Part shown: positions 9,038 through 17,231 of the stretch, piece after piece
How the letters are laid out: each line of letters starts with the position of its first letter
Numbering within the stretch: position 1 is the stretch's first letter
Source of the DNA: a bacterium 210917-SL.2.15
GTDB taxonomy: Bacteria; Bacillota; Clostridia; Oscillospirales; Oscillospiraceae
DNA: 64,000 bases
Assembly (NCBI GenBank): GCA_020555605.1
Contig: JAJCJC010000012.1
Coordinates: 1 to 64,000 of the forward strand
Reading direction: 5' to 3'
The notes under the pieces: model-generated
Databases searched by the model: none
Seen by the model: only the letters and a program-made list of their open reading frames with translations
Told to the model about the DNA's origin: nothing
Position numbers and translations under genes: made by a program

Positions 9038-9802
9038 TCAGAGTTTGCCAGCCCAGCAGGCGATGGCATCCCGCAGGAAGCGGGCGCAGCCGGGGATGGC
9101 TTTATCATAATAAGCAGTGAACCGTCCGTCTGATACATACAGTTCCGCCAACCCTCTGTGCTTATCCGGGTCATAGCGGTTCCCAGTGACGGTGAGCCAC
9201 CGGCGGTGCAGGGCGGTAAGTTCTTTCCCGGTCTCTCCCTCCGGGGACAATCCAGTTTGAACTGCGGCTTCCAGGCCTTTTTGGATCTCCTGTCCTAAAT
9301 CGCTCCATTCCCGGTACTGTTCCTGTGTCAAATTCAGGACTGCGGCGTTCGCCTCATCTACCTGGGCATCGCCGTACTTGGAGCGGATCTCTGCTCCATA
9401 GGCGTCCTCGTTGTGCGTTACAGCCTGCTTTTTGAAGGCTTCAAACTTTTTCTCGTCGTTCATGATCTCCTTCCTTTCTTCTGCGCTGATGGTGCTTTTC
9501 ACCGATCGAATCAGCTTTTCCAGCCGTGCCTGCTCCGTTTCCAAAGCGGCCAGATGGCTTTGCAGGGCGGCCAGACGATCGAAGGAGGGATCGTCCAGAC
9601 ATTCCCGGATGCGGGCCAGCTCCACCCCGAGGGCACGGTAATAGAGAATGTCTTGCAGTCGGTCCACTTCGGCCGGGCCGTAATAGCGGTAACCGCTTTC
9701 CGCTGTCCGGCTGGGTTTCAGCAGGCCGATTTGGTCGTACCAGCGCAGGGTGCGGGTGGTCACCCCGGACAGATGCGACAATTCATGGATGGAATATTCC
9801 AT
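9038..9802 (-). CDS. MerR-family activator with TipAS drug-binding domain
   Basis: A 254-residue regulator. Residues 1-70 are a MerR winged helix (SIHELSHLSGVTTRTLRWYDQIGLL, SGYRYY), followed by a long dimerising coiled coil (about 75-110) and a C-terminal TipAS domain (about 135-254) of the Mta/TipAL kind that binds thiopeptides or other multidrug ligands. No transporter is adjacent, so autoregulation through the 19-bp-spaced promoter upstream is the only target visible. GGAGG precedes the ATG. Confidence 0.9.
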   Translation of the reverse strand: MEYSIHELSHLSGVTTRTLRWYDQIGLLKPSRTAESGYRYYGPAEVDRLQDILYYRALGVELARIRECLDDPSFDRLAALQSHLAALETEQARLEKLIRSVKSTISAEERKEIMNDEKKFEAFKKQAVTHNEDAYGAEIRSKYGDAQVDEANAAVLNLTQEQYREWSDLGQEIQKGLEAAVQTGLSPEGETGKELTALHRRWLTVTGNRYDPDKHRGLAELYVSDGRFTAYYDKAIPGCARFLRDAIACWAGKL

Positions 9803-9823
9803 TGCAGATCCCTCCTTGGAACC

Positions 9824-9854
9824 AGTGTAGCAGTTGACGTAACGACTGAGTCAA
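9824..9854 (-). promoter_or_regulatory. MerR-type promoter with 19-bp spacer
   Basis: On the minus strand TTGACT (9854-9849) and TACACT (9829-9824) are separated by 19 nt, the over-long spacing that MerR activators untwist. A dyad TTGAC-N11-GTCAA starts at the -35 box and lies mostly in the spacer, the normal operator position. This predicts autoregulation. Confidence 0.8.
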
Positions 9855-10032
9855 GGGGCAGTTTTCTGTTTAAGAAAAAGTGCCGCGCAGGATAGCGCTG
9901 CGTCGCGGCTCCTGCGCGGAAAAGCTGCTTATCGTACACAGGCGCGGAAAAGATTCCGCACGCTTTAGCCGTACGAAGTGATTTATAAAGGTGACTCTGA
10001 GTTGATATTCTGCTTTGGCATTTCGATATGCC

Positions 10033-10383
10033 TTATGCCTTTTCGGCAGAGGCCCACTGTTCCCAAACGTCGGGGCAGTAACCGACGGTGCAGTGTTTCC
10101 CATTGCGCACGATAGGGGTGCGGAACAGCTCGGGATACTCCAACAGCTTTTCTTCCTGAGCCTCGGAAGTGATGTAGGGCATATACAGCTCTTCATAGGC
10201 CCGGCACTGGGTGTCTACCAGGGCTTCAAACCCCAACTTCTGTTTTACGGCGCGGTATTCTCCGGCAGACATGCCGTAGCGCGGCAGGTCAATGTATTGG
10301 TATTTGATCCGGCGCTCTTTGAACCAACGCTCGGCTTTTTTACTGTCAAAAGATTTTTTGTTTCCGAAAATTTGGATGTTCAT
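10033..10383 (-). CDS. ArsC/Spx-fold protein lacking the usual redox cysteine
   Basis: A 116-residue thioredoxin-fold protein of the arsenate reductase/Spx-like family (MNIQIFGNKKSFDSKKAERWFKERR at the N-terminus, TPIVRNGKHCTVGY near the C-terminus). Relatives carry Cys at the position that is Ser here (KKSFDS), so arsenate reduction through the usual Cys is unlikely. Two other Cys (about residues 60 and 97) remain. It is divergent from the sirtuin gene, 64 bp away. The start at 10383 follows AGAGG. Function is unknown. Confidence 0.75.
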   Translation of the reverse strand: MNIQIFGNKKSFDSKKAERWFKERRIKYQYIDLPRYGMSAGEYRAVKQKLGFEALVDTQCRAYEELYMPYITSEAQEEKLLEYPELFRTPIVRNGKHCTVGYCPDVWEQWASAEKA

Positions 10384-10447
10384 AGGCATACCTCTGTGAT
10401 ACAATAATAGAAAGATTTGAGAAATTTGGGAAATGGAGGACGTTGAA

Positions 10448-11170
10448 ATGGAAGAGCGGGAGAAGATTGCGCGTTTGCAGGAGATGGTGGATCAGAGTCA
10501 CAGTATCGTCTTTTTTGGCGGGGCAGGGGTCAGCACGGAGAGCGGCATCCCGGATTTTCGCAGCACTGACGGACTGTATCACCAGCAGTATGCCTATCCG
10601 CCGGAAACTATTTTGAGCCATACGTTTTATGAGCAAAACCCGGAGGAGTTTTTCCGCTTTTACCGGGACAAACTCCTGCGTTTGGAAGCCCAGCCCAATG
10701 CGGCCCACAAGAAACTTGCGGAATTGGAACAGACCGGAAAACTGCGTTCCGTGGTGACGCAGAACATCGACGGGCTGCACCAGAAGGCAGGGAGCAAACG
10801 GGTCTACGAACTGCACGGAAGCGTCCTGCGCAATTATTGTGAGGCATGCGGCAAGTTCTACGACGCCGAGTACATGCTCTATAGCGACGGCGTGCCCCGC
10901 TGCAGCTGCGGAGGCCGGATCAAACCGGATGTGGTGCTCTATGAAGAAGGGCTGGACAGCGACACGGTGTCCGGTGCTATCCGGGCTATTGCGGAAGCAG
11001 ATATGCTCATTGTGGGCGGCACGTCGCTGGTGGTCTATCCCGCGGCAGGACTGATTGAATACTATCGGGGACACCGCTTGGTAGTCATCAATAAAACAGC
11101 ACTTAGCGCCGCGGCGGATCTTTCCATTTTAGGTTCCATCGGGCAGGTGCTCTCACAGATCAAAGTGTAA
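10448..11170 (+). CDS. cobB: NAD-dependent protein deacylase, SIR2 family
   Basis: A 240-residue sirtuin that removes acyl groups from lysines with NAD+. The NAD site (GAGVSTESGIPDFRS, near residues 25-39), TQNIDGLH, the catalytic His in ELHGS (about residue 123) and the four zinc Cys (CEAC and CSCG) are all present. ATG at 10448 is used because GGAGG lies 8 nt upstream; an earlier ATG at 10433 overlaps that site. It is a single-gene unit with its own terminator. Confidence 0.92.
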   Translation: MEEREKIARLQEMVDQSHSIVFFGGAGVSTESGIPDFRSTDGLYHQQYAYPPETILSHTFYEQNPEEFFRFYRDKLLRLEAQPNAAHKKLAELEQTGKLRSVVTQNIDGLHQKAGSKRVYELHGSVLRNYCEACGKFYDAEYMLYSDGVPRCSCGGRIKPDVVLYEEGLDSDTVSGAIRAIAEADMLIVGGTSLVVYPAAGLIEYYRGHRLVVINKTALSAAADLSILGSIGQVLSQIKV

Positions 11171-11232
11171 CATAAACCCGGCGTAATGCCAAGAGGGAAC
11201 GGCGAACCATTGGAGCGGCTGCATACTGAGAG

Positions 11233-11270
11233 AACAAATGCCAGTGGGAATCTTTCCACTGGCATTTGTT
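11233..11270. terminator. Terminator between sirtuin and convergent remnant
   Basis: A 15-bp perfect inverted repeat (AACAAATGCCAGTGG / CCACTGGCATTTGTT) with an 8-nt loop sits after the sirtuin stop and directly beyond the 3' end of the minus-strand remnant. Confidence 0.85.
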
Positions 11271-11274
11271 GTGT

Positions 11275-11985
11275 TCAAAAAATACCGGCGGGGGCCATTT
11301 TGAAAGCGCCCAGTGCCTGCGTATAACTCTGGGTATTTTTCCCGATTTTCTGCGGGGCATAACCGCACATACTGAAAAGACCGGCATAGTTTGCGACAAT
11401 CTTTTCCAGATTCTTTTGCAGGAAGGGCATGGGCGGCTGCCGCCAGTGAATTTCGTAATGATCGTTGACGAATCGTTTTTCCATCAGGGCCTGCAGATCG
11501 TAGACTAGGGGAACAATATAGCCGTCCGGACTCAGTGTTTCAATTACTCTGGCGGAAAAAGGGGGTGTAATTTCTTTTCGTTTTTCGTTCAGGTTCCGTA
11601 CAGCGGTGATATGCTTATAGCTTCCGCCTGCGGCATTGTAGAGTTTGGGGAACATTTCATAGATATAATCGTAAAGAGCAGGCAGTTCCACGGCAATGTG
11701 GAAGGCCGATGACACCTCCGCATTGTACAGTTCATGTATGTAGCCATCCCCGGTTTCGGGCGAACGCATCAGTTTTTCAAACTGTTTCAGGCACCCGCCC
11801 TTATTGTGGTAAATATTCTGGGCCAGCACGGGTTTGATGACCCTGCCGTTGTGATCCTTGACGGGGCTGATCAGCTTCAGGGGAATCCAGGCCAGAGCGA
11901 CGACGTCCTGAGCCTTGATCTCGCCGCCGTCATTTGTTTTCCGGGCAATGCGTCGAAATACGGATGCGGCGGATGAAATCAGCAA
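11275..11985 (-). pseudogene. 5'-truncated conserved hypothetical gene
   Basis: The minus strand keeps a clean 200-residue frame (GEIKAQDVVALAWIPLKLI onward to MAPAGIF) but has no credible start: the best is TTG at 11985, without a ribosome-binding site, and a TGA lies five codons upstream. A neighbouring frame (VNQVLYFADFIRRIR, 12020-11970) continues for some distance, as expected if a frameshift separated the two halves. I do not recognise the family. It reads as the C-terminal remainder of a larger protein, not a complete gene. Confidence 0.5.
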
Positions 11986-12078
11986 AATATAAGACTTGGT
12001 TCACAGATCGTTCACCAATTACGGCGGCGGCTTGGTATACTGTAGAAAATGCTTTAGAAAGTGCGGGCGAGAACAGAT

Positions 12079-12771
12079 ATGGGAGAAAAACGAAAAAAAC
12101 GGCGCAATAACGGGCTGTGGGCCGTGGTATTCCTTGCCGCGCTGGCAGCGCTTGTCCTTTTTTTGTATCAAACCGGTTTTTTCGCCTCGGTGCGTTCTCT
12201 GGATGATATGCGAGAGTATATCGCCCGCTTTTCTCCATATTCCTATGGCGTTTATTTTCTGGTGCAGCTCCTGTCAGTGGTGGTAGCGCCGATCCCCAGC
12301 AACGTGACGAGTCTAGCCGGGGCGGCGGTTATCGGCACACTGGAGGCCTTTTTACTTACCTATGCTGCTGTGGCGTTGGGTTCCTTCTTGGTGTTTCAGT
12401 TGACCCGCAGGCTGGGCCGGCCCTTTGCCGAGCGCTTTGTGAGCCGCAGCAGCATGGAAAAATACCGGGATATGATTGAACGAAAGCAAGATGTGTTCTT
12501 CGCTATGGCGTTTCTGCTGCCCGGTTTTCCGGATGATATCCTGTGCTTCCTGGCAGGGCTTACGACTATGCCGCTCAAACGATTCCTCCTTCTGGTGCTG
12601 TTGTTCCGGCCCTGGGGGCTGCTGGTATCCTGTGCAGTGGGCGGCAATGCGCTGGCACTTCCGTCTTGGCTCCTGGTCCTCCTGTGCGCTGCCGGTGTTG
12701 CGCTGTTCCTGATTGCCATGAAATACGGCGACCGATGGGAGAGCGCTCTTTTGAAAAAGCTGAAAAAATAA
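12079..12771 (+). CDS. TVP38/TMEM64 (VTT-domain) membrane protein
   Basis: A 230-residue integral membrane protein of the DedA-like VTT superfamily. A first helix lies at about residues 13-35, then the VTT core with SVVVAPIPSNVTSLAGAAVIGT and the conserved LLPGFPDDILCFLAGLTTM re-entrant segment, ending in helices before residue 215. Members are linked to lipid scrambling or transport and envelope homeostasis; the specific substrate is unknown. The ATG at 12079 is preferred over GTG at 12061, although neither has a strong ribosome-binding site. Confidence 0.85.
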   Translation: MGEKRKKRRNNGLWAVVFLAALAALVLFLYQTGFFASVRSLDDMREYIARFSPYSYGVYFLVQLLSVVVAPIPSNVTSLAGAAVIGTLEAFLLTYAAVALGSFLVFQLTRRLGRPFAERFVSRSSMEKYRDMIERKQDVFFAMAFLLPGFPDDILCFLAGLTTMPLKRFLLLVLLFRPWGLLVSCAVGGNALALPSWLLVLLCAAGVALFLIAMKYGDRWESALLKKLKK

Positions 12772-12822
12772 CCCCATCCCCGACGCAAAAGATTGCGTCG
12801 GGGATGGGGTTTCCCTTTTTTT
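12771..12822. terminator. Strong convergent terminator
   Basis: An 18-bp perfect stem (ACCCCATCCCCGACGCAA and its complement) with an AAGA loop is followed by TTTCCCTTTTTTT. It begins inside the stop codon of the VTT gene and lies before the 3' end of trkH. Confidence 0.92.
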
Positions 12823-12839
12823 GGTAGCTCTGCAGGCAA

Positions 12840-14291
12840 TTATTTTCGCAGCCAGCAGGTGGGACTGAGCAGCACCAAGATAGGAAAGATCTCCAGGCGC
12901 CCAATCAGCATCAAAGCAGTAATGGTGAGCTTGCTCAGAACGGACAGTGCTGCAAAATTGCTGGTGGGCCCCAGTGCACCCATGCCGGGACCGATATTGC
13001 CGAGGCCGGTCAGTGCGGCGGAGAAGGCTTCGGAAAAGCCCAGTTGATCGAAAGACAAGATCAAAGTGCCGGCGATGAGAAGAAATACATAGGAGTAGAA
13101 GAAAACACATACGGTGGAAAGGGTTTCTTCGTCCACACGCTTGCCGTTCAATGTGATGGCGCGGACCTGGCGGGGATGAATCACCCGATGCACGGAGCGG
13201 CGCATCATTTTATGCAGCAGAAGAAGCCGCACAGGTTTGACGCCGCCGGCTGTAGAGCCGGCGCATCCGCCCATCAGCATCAACAGCAGAAGGATACTCT
13301 GGGCCGCTGTAGGCCACAGGGTGTAATCTTCCATGGCAAAGCCGGTGGAGGTGATGGTGGTGACCACCTGAAACACTACATCTGTGACCAGAGAGGCCGA
13401 GATGGGAGAGCCGCTCTGGAACAGGAGAACGAGAACGATTCCCACAGATGCGCCCAGAACAGTGCCGCTGTACAGGCGCAACTCTTCATCTTTTCGCACT
13501 ACGCCGAAATCGCGGCGAACCAGGAAGAACAGCAGCGCGAAACTGATACCGGAGAGGAACATAAAAAGAATAGCGATCCAATTGACGGCCAGAGAATCGT
13601 AGTAAGCCAAGCTGGTGTTTTTGGTGGAAAAGCCGCCGGTGGACACGGTGCACATGGCGTGGCAGAGACTGTCGAACCAACTCATGCCGGCAATGTGCAA
13701 GCACAGGGTTTCTGCGCCGATCAGGATCAGGTAAATACGGTACAGGATCTTGGCGCTTTCTCCAATTTTGGGTACCAGTCTGCTTTTGATTGGGCCGGGA
13801 CTTTCAGCTTTCATCAAAAATACGCTGCCGGTACCCAGACGGGGCAGGAGGGCCAGCATCAGCACGAGGATTCCCATACCGCCGAGGAACTGGGTCAGGC
13901 TGCGCCAGAACAAAATGCTTTTGGGCAGTGCTTCCACGTCGCGGATGACAGACGCGCCAGTGGTGGTCAGGCCGGAGGCTGTTTCAAACAGAGCGTCGGC
14001 AAAGTTGGGCAGTGCCCCGCCCAGCCAGTAAGGCAGCGCGCAGAAAAACGACAAGCACACCCAGCAGCCCGCCACAATGGCAAAGCCGTCCCGCAAATGC
14101 AGGCGGTCGTTTGTCGCCATAGGACGGCGGGCCAGGGGGATACCCAGCAACAGCCCAAACGCGATAGAAATCAGAAAGGCAGAGGTGAAGCCGTCCCGGT
14201 CTGCCAGGGAAAGCAGAAGGGAAGGCAGCATGCACGCTGCTGCGGCGCACAGCACGGTGCCGATGATTTTGGAAAGAAACCGTAGATTCAT
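12840..14291 (-). CDS. trkH: Potassium uptake protein TrkH
   Basis: A 483-residue membrane channel subunit of the Trk/Ktr superfamily. Four pore repeats with selectivity-filter glycines can be seen: TASGLTTTGAS (near 110), CTVSTGGFSTKN (near 223), ITSTGFAMED (near 315) and ALTGLGNIGPG (near 435). It pairs with the cytosolic gating subunit TrkA encoded immediately upstream (15 bp gap), forming a K+ importer important for turgor and pH. Confidence 0.93.
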   Translation of the reverse strand: MNLRFLSKIIGTVLCAAAACMLPSLLLSLADRDGFTSAFLISIAFGLLLGIPLARRPMATNDRLHLRDGFAIVAGCWVCLSFFCALPYWLGGALPNFADALFETASGLTTTGASVIRDVEALPKSILFWRSLTQFLGGMGILVLMLALLPRLGTGSVFLMKAESPGPIKSRLVPKIGESAKILYRIYLILIGAETLCLHIAGMSWFDSLCHAMCTVSTGGFSTKNTSLAYYDSLAVNWIAILFMFLSGISFALLFFLVRRDFGVVRKDEELRLYSGTVLGASVGIVLVLLFQSGSPISASLVTDVVFQVVTTITSTGFAMEDYTLWPTAAQSILLLLMLMGGCAGSTAGGVKPVRLLLLHKMMRRSVHRVIHPRQVRAITLNGKRVDEETLSTVCVFFYSYVFLLIAGTLILSFDQLGFSEAFSAALTGLGNIGPGMGALGPTSNFAALSVLSKLTITALMLIGRLEIFPILVLLSPTCWLRK

Positions 14292-14306
14292 GGAATGGCC
14301 TCGTAC

Positions 14307-15665
14307 TCAGTTTTTCAAAATATCGTTCAGATCATCCAAAAACAGCGAACGGGCGACCACGATGACACGGTCGTTTTCCAGGATCATATCATTGCCGTTA
14401 GGGATGATGGCCTCTTCGCTGCGGACAATAGCAGCGATCAGCAGGCCTTTTTTTAACCGCAGGTCTTTCAGCGCGGTATTCAAAAAGCGGGTGGCGCGGG
14501 TGGCGGTGAACTCCACCGCTTCCATCTGTCCGTCCAGCAGTTTATAAAGCCGCTCCACAGCGCTGCCTTCGGAGTTGGAGAACGAACGGACGTAACTGGA
14601 AATAATATTGGAAGTCAGATCTTTGGGGCTGATAATGCTGTCCAGTCCCACGTCTTTGGCCAGGCCGATGTAATTGGGGCGGGTCATTTTGGCTGCGACG
14701 TTGGGCACACCCGCATGGATAGCATTCAGGGCCATCAGAAGGTTGTCCTCATCCCGGTCTGTCAGGGACACGAAAGCGTCCGACTGGAAAATACTCTCAC
14801 TTTGCAGCACTTCGTTGTCGGTGCCGTCGCCGTGGATGATCTGGGCGTTGGGCAGCAGTTCGGACAGGCGCTCGCATTTATCGCGGTTTTTTTCGATAAT
14901 GCGCACATGCATGTCGGACTTGGCCAACTGCCAGCTTAAATAAGTGGCGATGCGGCTGCCGCCGAGGATCGCCACGGTTTTGATGCGGGTCATGGGCCGG
15001 CCCATCAGCTGGAACGTGCGCCGGAGCTCCAGAGGATTGCCGATCAGGTAGCCGGTATCGTCGGTCTGCGGCACGAAATTACCGTCGGGAATGATGATTT
15101 CCTGTCCGCGCTGCACGGCGCAGATCAACGTGCGGTTTGGGTGCAGGCGGTTGAATTCGTGCAGTGGCACACCGGTGATTGCGTCGTCCTGCTCGATGGA
15201 AAACCCGACCATTTCCACTTCGCCGCGGGCAAAAGTGTCCACGCCGGTGGCAGAGGGGTAGCGGAAAATGCGGGAAATTTCCATGGCCGCGGCCTGCTCA
15301 GGGTTGATGATCATGTCCAGGCCGATCTCCCGCTGCAGCAGCGGGGCATCGGCAGAATACTCCGGATCGCGAATGCGGGCAATGGTATGTCCGGCGCCCA
15401 GCTTTTTGGCCAGCAAGCAGCAGACGATGTTCACTTCGTCGTAGTTGGTAACGGCAATCACCAGATCGGCCTGGCCTGCGCCGGCTTCCATCAGTGTGCG
15501 GATGGAAGCGCCGTTCCCGGCCACACACATAACATCCAAATTGCTGTCTGCCCGCTGCAGCGCGGCGCCCTGCTGATCGATCACAATGAGGTCATGATTG
15601 GCAAGGCTCAACTGCTCGGCCAGGGTATAGCCTACTTTGCCGTTTCCGATAATAATGATTTTCAT
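14307..15665 (-). CDS. trkA: Trk system NAD-binding regulatory subunit TrkA
   Basis: A 452-residue cytosolic ring subunit made of two RCK_N-RCK_C repeats. Both Rossmann motifs are intact: IIGNGKVGYTLAEQL at the N-terminus and AILGGSRIATYLSWQL near residue 231; each is followed by an RCK_C domain. It gates TrkH in response to nucleotides. The ATG lies one base after the stop codon of the yihY-like gene, so the three genes form one operon. Confidence 0.93.
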   Translation of the reverse strand: MKIIIIGNGKVGYTLAEQLSLANHDLIVIDQQGAALQRADSNLDVMCVAGNGASIRTLMEAGAGQADLVIAVTNYDEVNIVCCLLAKKLGAGHTIARIRDPEYSADAPLLQREIGLDMIINPEQAAAMEISRIFRYPSATGVDTFARGEVEMVGFSIEQDDAITGVPLHEFNRLHPNRTLICAVQRGQEIIIPDGNFVPQTDDTGYLIGNPLELRRTFQLMGRPMTRIKTVAILGGSRIATYLSWQLAKSDMHVRIIEKNRDKCERLSELLPNAQIIHGDGTDNEVLQSESIFQSDAFVSLTDRDEDNLLMALNAIHAGVPNVAAKMTRPNYIGLAKDVGLDSIISPKDLTSNIISSYVRSFSNSEGSAVERLYKLLDGQMEAVEFTATRATRFLNTALKDLRLKKGLLIAAIVRSEEAIIPNGNDMILENDRVIVVARSLFLDDLNDILKN

Positions 15666-15666
15666 A

Positions 15667-16581
15667 TTATGTGCCTCGCATTCCTTCCTTTGGCAGGGGC
15701 GGTTTCCAGCTGCCGTACTTTTTGCGGGTTTCGTTCATAATCTGGTTGAAAATAGCGCCCATGATCAGAACGGTGGACGTGAGGTACAGCCAGAGCATCA
15801 ACACAACGATAGCGCTGATGGAGCCGTAAATCACGGAATAAACAGAGATATTGCCGGTGAAGTGGGAAAAGATATTGGAGAGGATCATCCAGGCGGCGAA
15901 TGCGCCGAACAGGCCAGGGCATACTTCGTAAAAGCGCGGGTGGCGTTTTTCGCAGCCGTTTAGATAGAACACATACAGTACAAGGAACATCAGCACAGCC
16001 AGTACTAACCCGCGAAAGCGGCGCCACAGGGGTGTAAACAGGGGCGGCAGGGAAAAGGTAGCTGTCAGGAAATCCAGCACGCTGTTGCTCAAAGACATGA
16101 ACAAAACGCCGAATACAATGGCCAGCATCAAAAACACGGCATACAGCAGCAAATGGAGCTGACTGCGCAGGAATCCGCGGGGGGCGGGACGTTTTCCCAT
16201 ACCCTTGCGGATGGCTGTGATCAGGGAGTTGGTGGCGCGCATGGGAAACCACAAACAGGCGAACAGGATGGCCAGCATCATTGGGCCCAGTTGGATGCTG
16301 GACACATGGCGCAAATAAGCGGCTACCACCGATGCGGCTTCGGAAGGGAGAAAGTCGTACAGGCTGGCGATGATCGGATATTGATTCAGGTGGGCATAGC
16401 CCAGCAGCATACTGAAAAAAAGCATCAGTGGAAACATGCTGAACAGCAGATAATAAGCCAGAGAAGCGCTTTCGCGGCCCACATCGTCCTGGAAATACCG
16501 GCGGACGCAGGCCCGGGCGTAGTATTTAAAAATGTAGCTTCCGCGGCCCCGTTTCTTTTCCTGTGGTGTATGGTTTTGCAT
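15667..16581 (-). CDS. YihY/BrkB family inner-membrane protein
   Basis: A 304-residue membrane protein of the YihY (formerly RNase BN-like) family with about six helices between residues 45 and 285. SLAYYLLFSMFPLMLFF and LYLTSTVLIMGAIFNQIM are typical. Function is not established; the family was once misannotated as tRNA nuclease. The ATG at 16581 follows GGGGGG; a longer reading from 16668 is unlikely because the promoter lies inside it. The N-terminal codons lie next to a 20-bp direct repeat, giving PQEKKRG twice in the longer reading. Confidence 0.85.
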   Translation of the reverse strand: MQNHTPQEKKRGRGSYIFKYYARACVRRYFQDDVGRESASLAYYLLFSMFPLMLFFSMLLGYAHLNQYPIIASLYDFLPSEAASVVAAYLRHVSSIQLGPMMLAILFACLWFPMRATNSLITAIRKGMGKRPAPRGFLRSQLHLLLYAVFLMLAIVFGVLFMSLSNSVLDFLTATFSLPPLFTPLWRRFRGLVLAVLMFLVLYVFYLNGCEKRHPRFYEVCPGLFGAFAAWMILSNIFSHFTGNISVYSVIYGSISAIVVLMLWLYLTSTVLIMGAIFNQIMNETRKKYGSWKPPLPKEGMRGT

Positions 16582-16608
16582 GTTTTCCCCCCGTTTCTTT
16601 TCCTGTGG
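16547..16608. repeat. 20-bp direct repeat around the yihY start
   Basis: CCCCGTTTCTTTTCCTGTGG occurs at 16547-16566 and again at 16589-16608, 42 bp apart. One copy lies in the first codons and the other overlaps the ribosome-binding region, so the gene start appears to have been partially duplicated. Confidence 0.85.
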
Positions 16609-16632
16609 CAGTATTTTCACATGAAGAAAAAT

Positions 16633-16661
16633 AGTATAGCACAAAATCTTAGAAATAGCAA
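16633..16661 (-). promoter_or_regulatory. Promoter of the yihY-trkA-trkH operon
   Basis: TTGCTA (16661-16656), 17 nt and TATACT (16638-16633) on the minus strand, about 50 bp before the start codon. The rest of the interval 16582-16901 shows no further gene; I found no recognisable cyclic-di-AMP riboswitch in it. Confidence 0.65.
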
Positions 16662-16901
16662 ACCACAAATCAGGCGATGCATTTTTTGAAGGACGGACCC
16701 GCGCGGTACCGAAAGCGCTGCCATCTGGAATTGTAGTATCTCCTGCCGCGCATTTTGAAATGTAAACACATCGATGCCCGATGCCGCAGAGGGATTTTGC
16801 TCAGGCAGAGGCCGGACGTGGGAGACGATTTGCTTGTCTTGGATGTTTGAACGCTGAGATGCGGGGGAGCGCTTCCAGAGGCCTTTGGCTACCGAAAGTG
16901 A

Positions 16902-16939
16902 AAAGAGAAAGACACGACTGAAGTCGTGTCTTTCTCTTT
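16902..16939 (-). terminator. Terminator of tRNA-Leu
   Basis: A 17-bp perfect inverted repeat (AAAGAGAAAGACACGAC / GTCGTGTCTTTCTCTTT) with a 4-nt loop abuts the CCA end of the tRNA on the minus strand. Confidence 0.88.
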
Positions 16940-17026
16940 GGTGCGCGAGGCGGGAGTTGAACCCGCACGTGCGTAATGCACACTAGAACCTGAATCTAGC
17001 GAGTCTGCCAATTCCACCACTCGCGC
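16939..17026 (-). tRNA. tRNA-Leu(CAG)
   Basis: An 88-nt class II tRNA with encoded CCA. The acceptor stem pairs GCGCGAG with CTCGCGC, the anticodon stem is CTAGA/TCTAG around TTCAGGT giving anticodon CAG, and a long variable arm is present. All arms pair well, so it should be functional. Confidence 0.95.
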
Positions 17027-17231
17027 GCATCTATTTGGCTTTGTGCCCTTCATTTGAGCACTTCGATAGTATACCTGTAGAAAGGAGATTTGTCAACACT
17101 TTATTGCAAAAATTTTCCCGAAATCTGCCATGAAAGCCCGGACATGTTTTGGCGAAGGCCGCTCCTTGCCTGGGCGCGGAAAATTGCATATAATACCATG
17201 GTAAAGAATACTGCGGTGCGGAGGATATGCC

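Noticed and set aside
13044..14285. 413-codon open frame on the plus strand
   Set aside because: It lies opposite trkH and is rich in Gln, His and Ala without domain-like structure.
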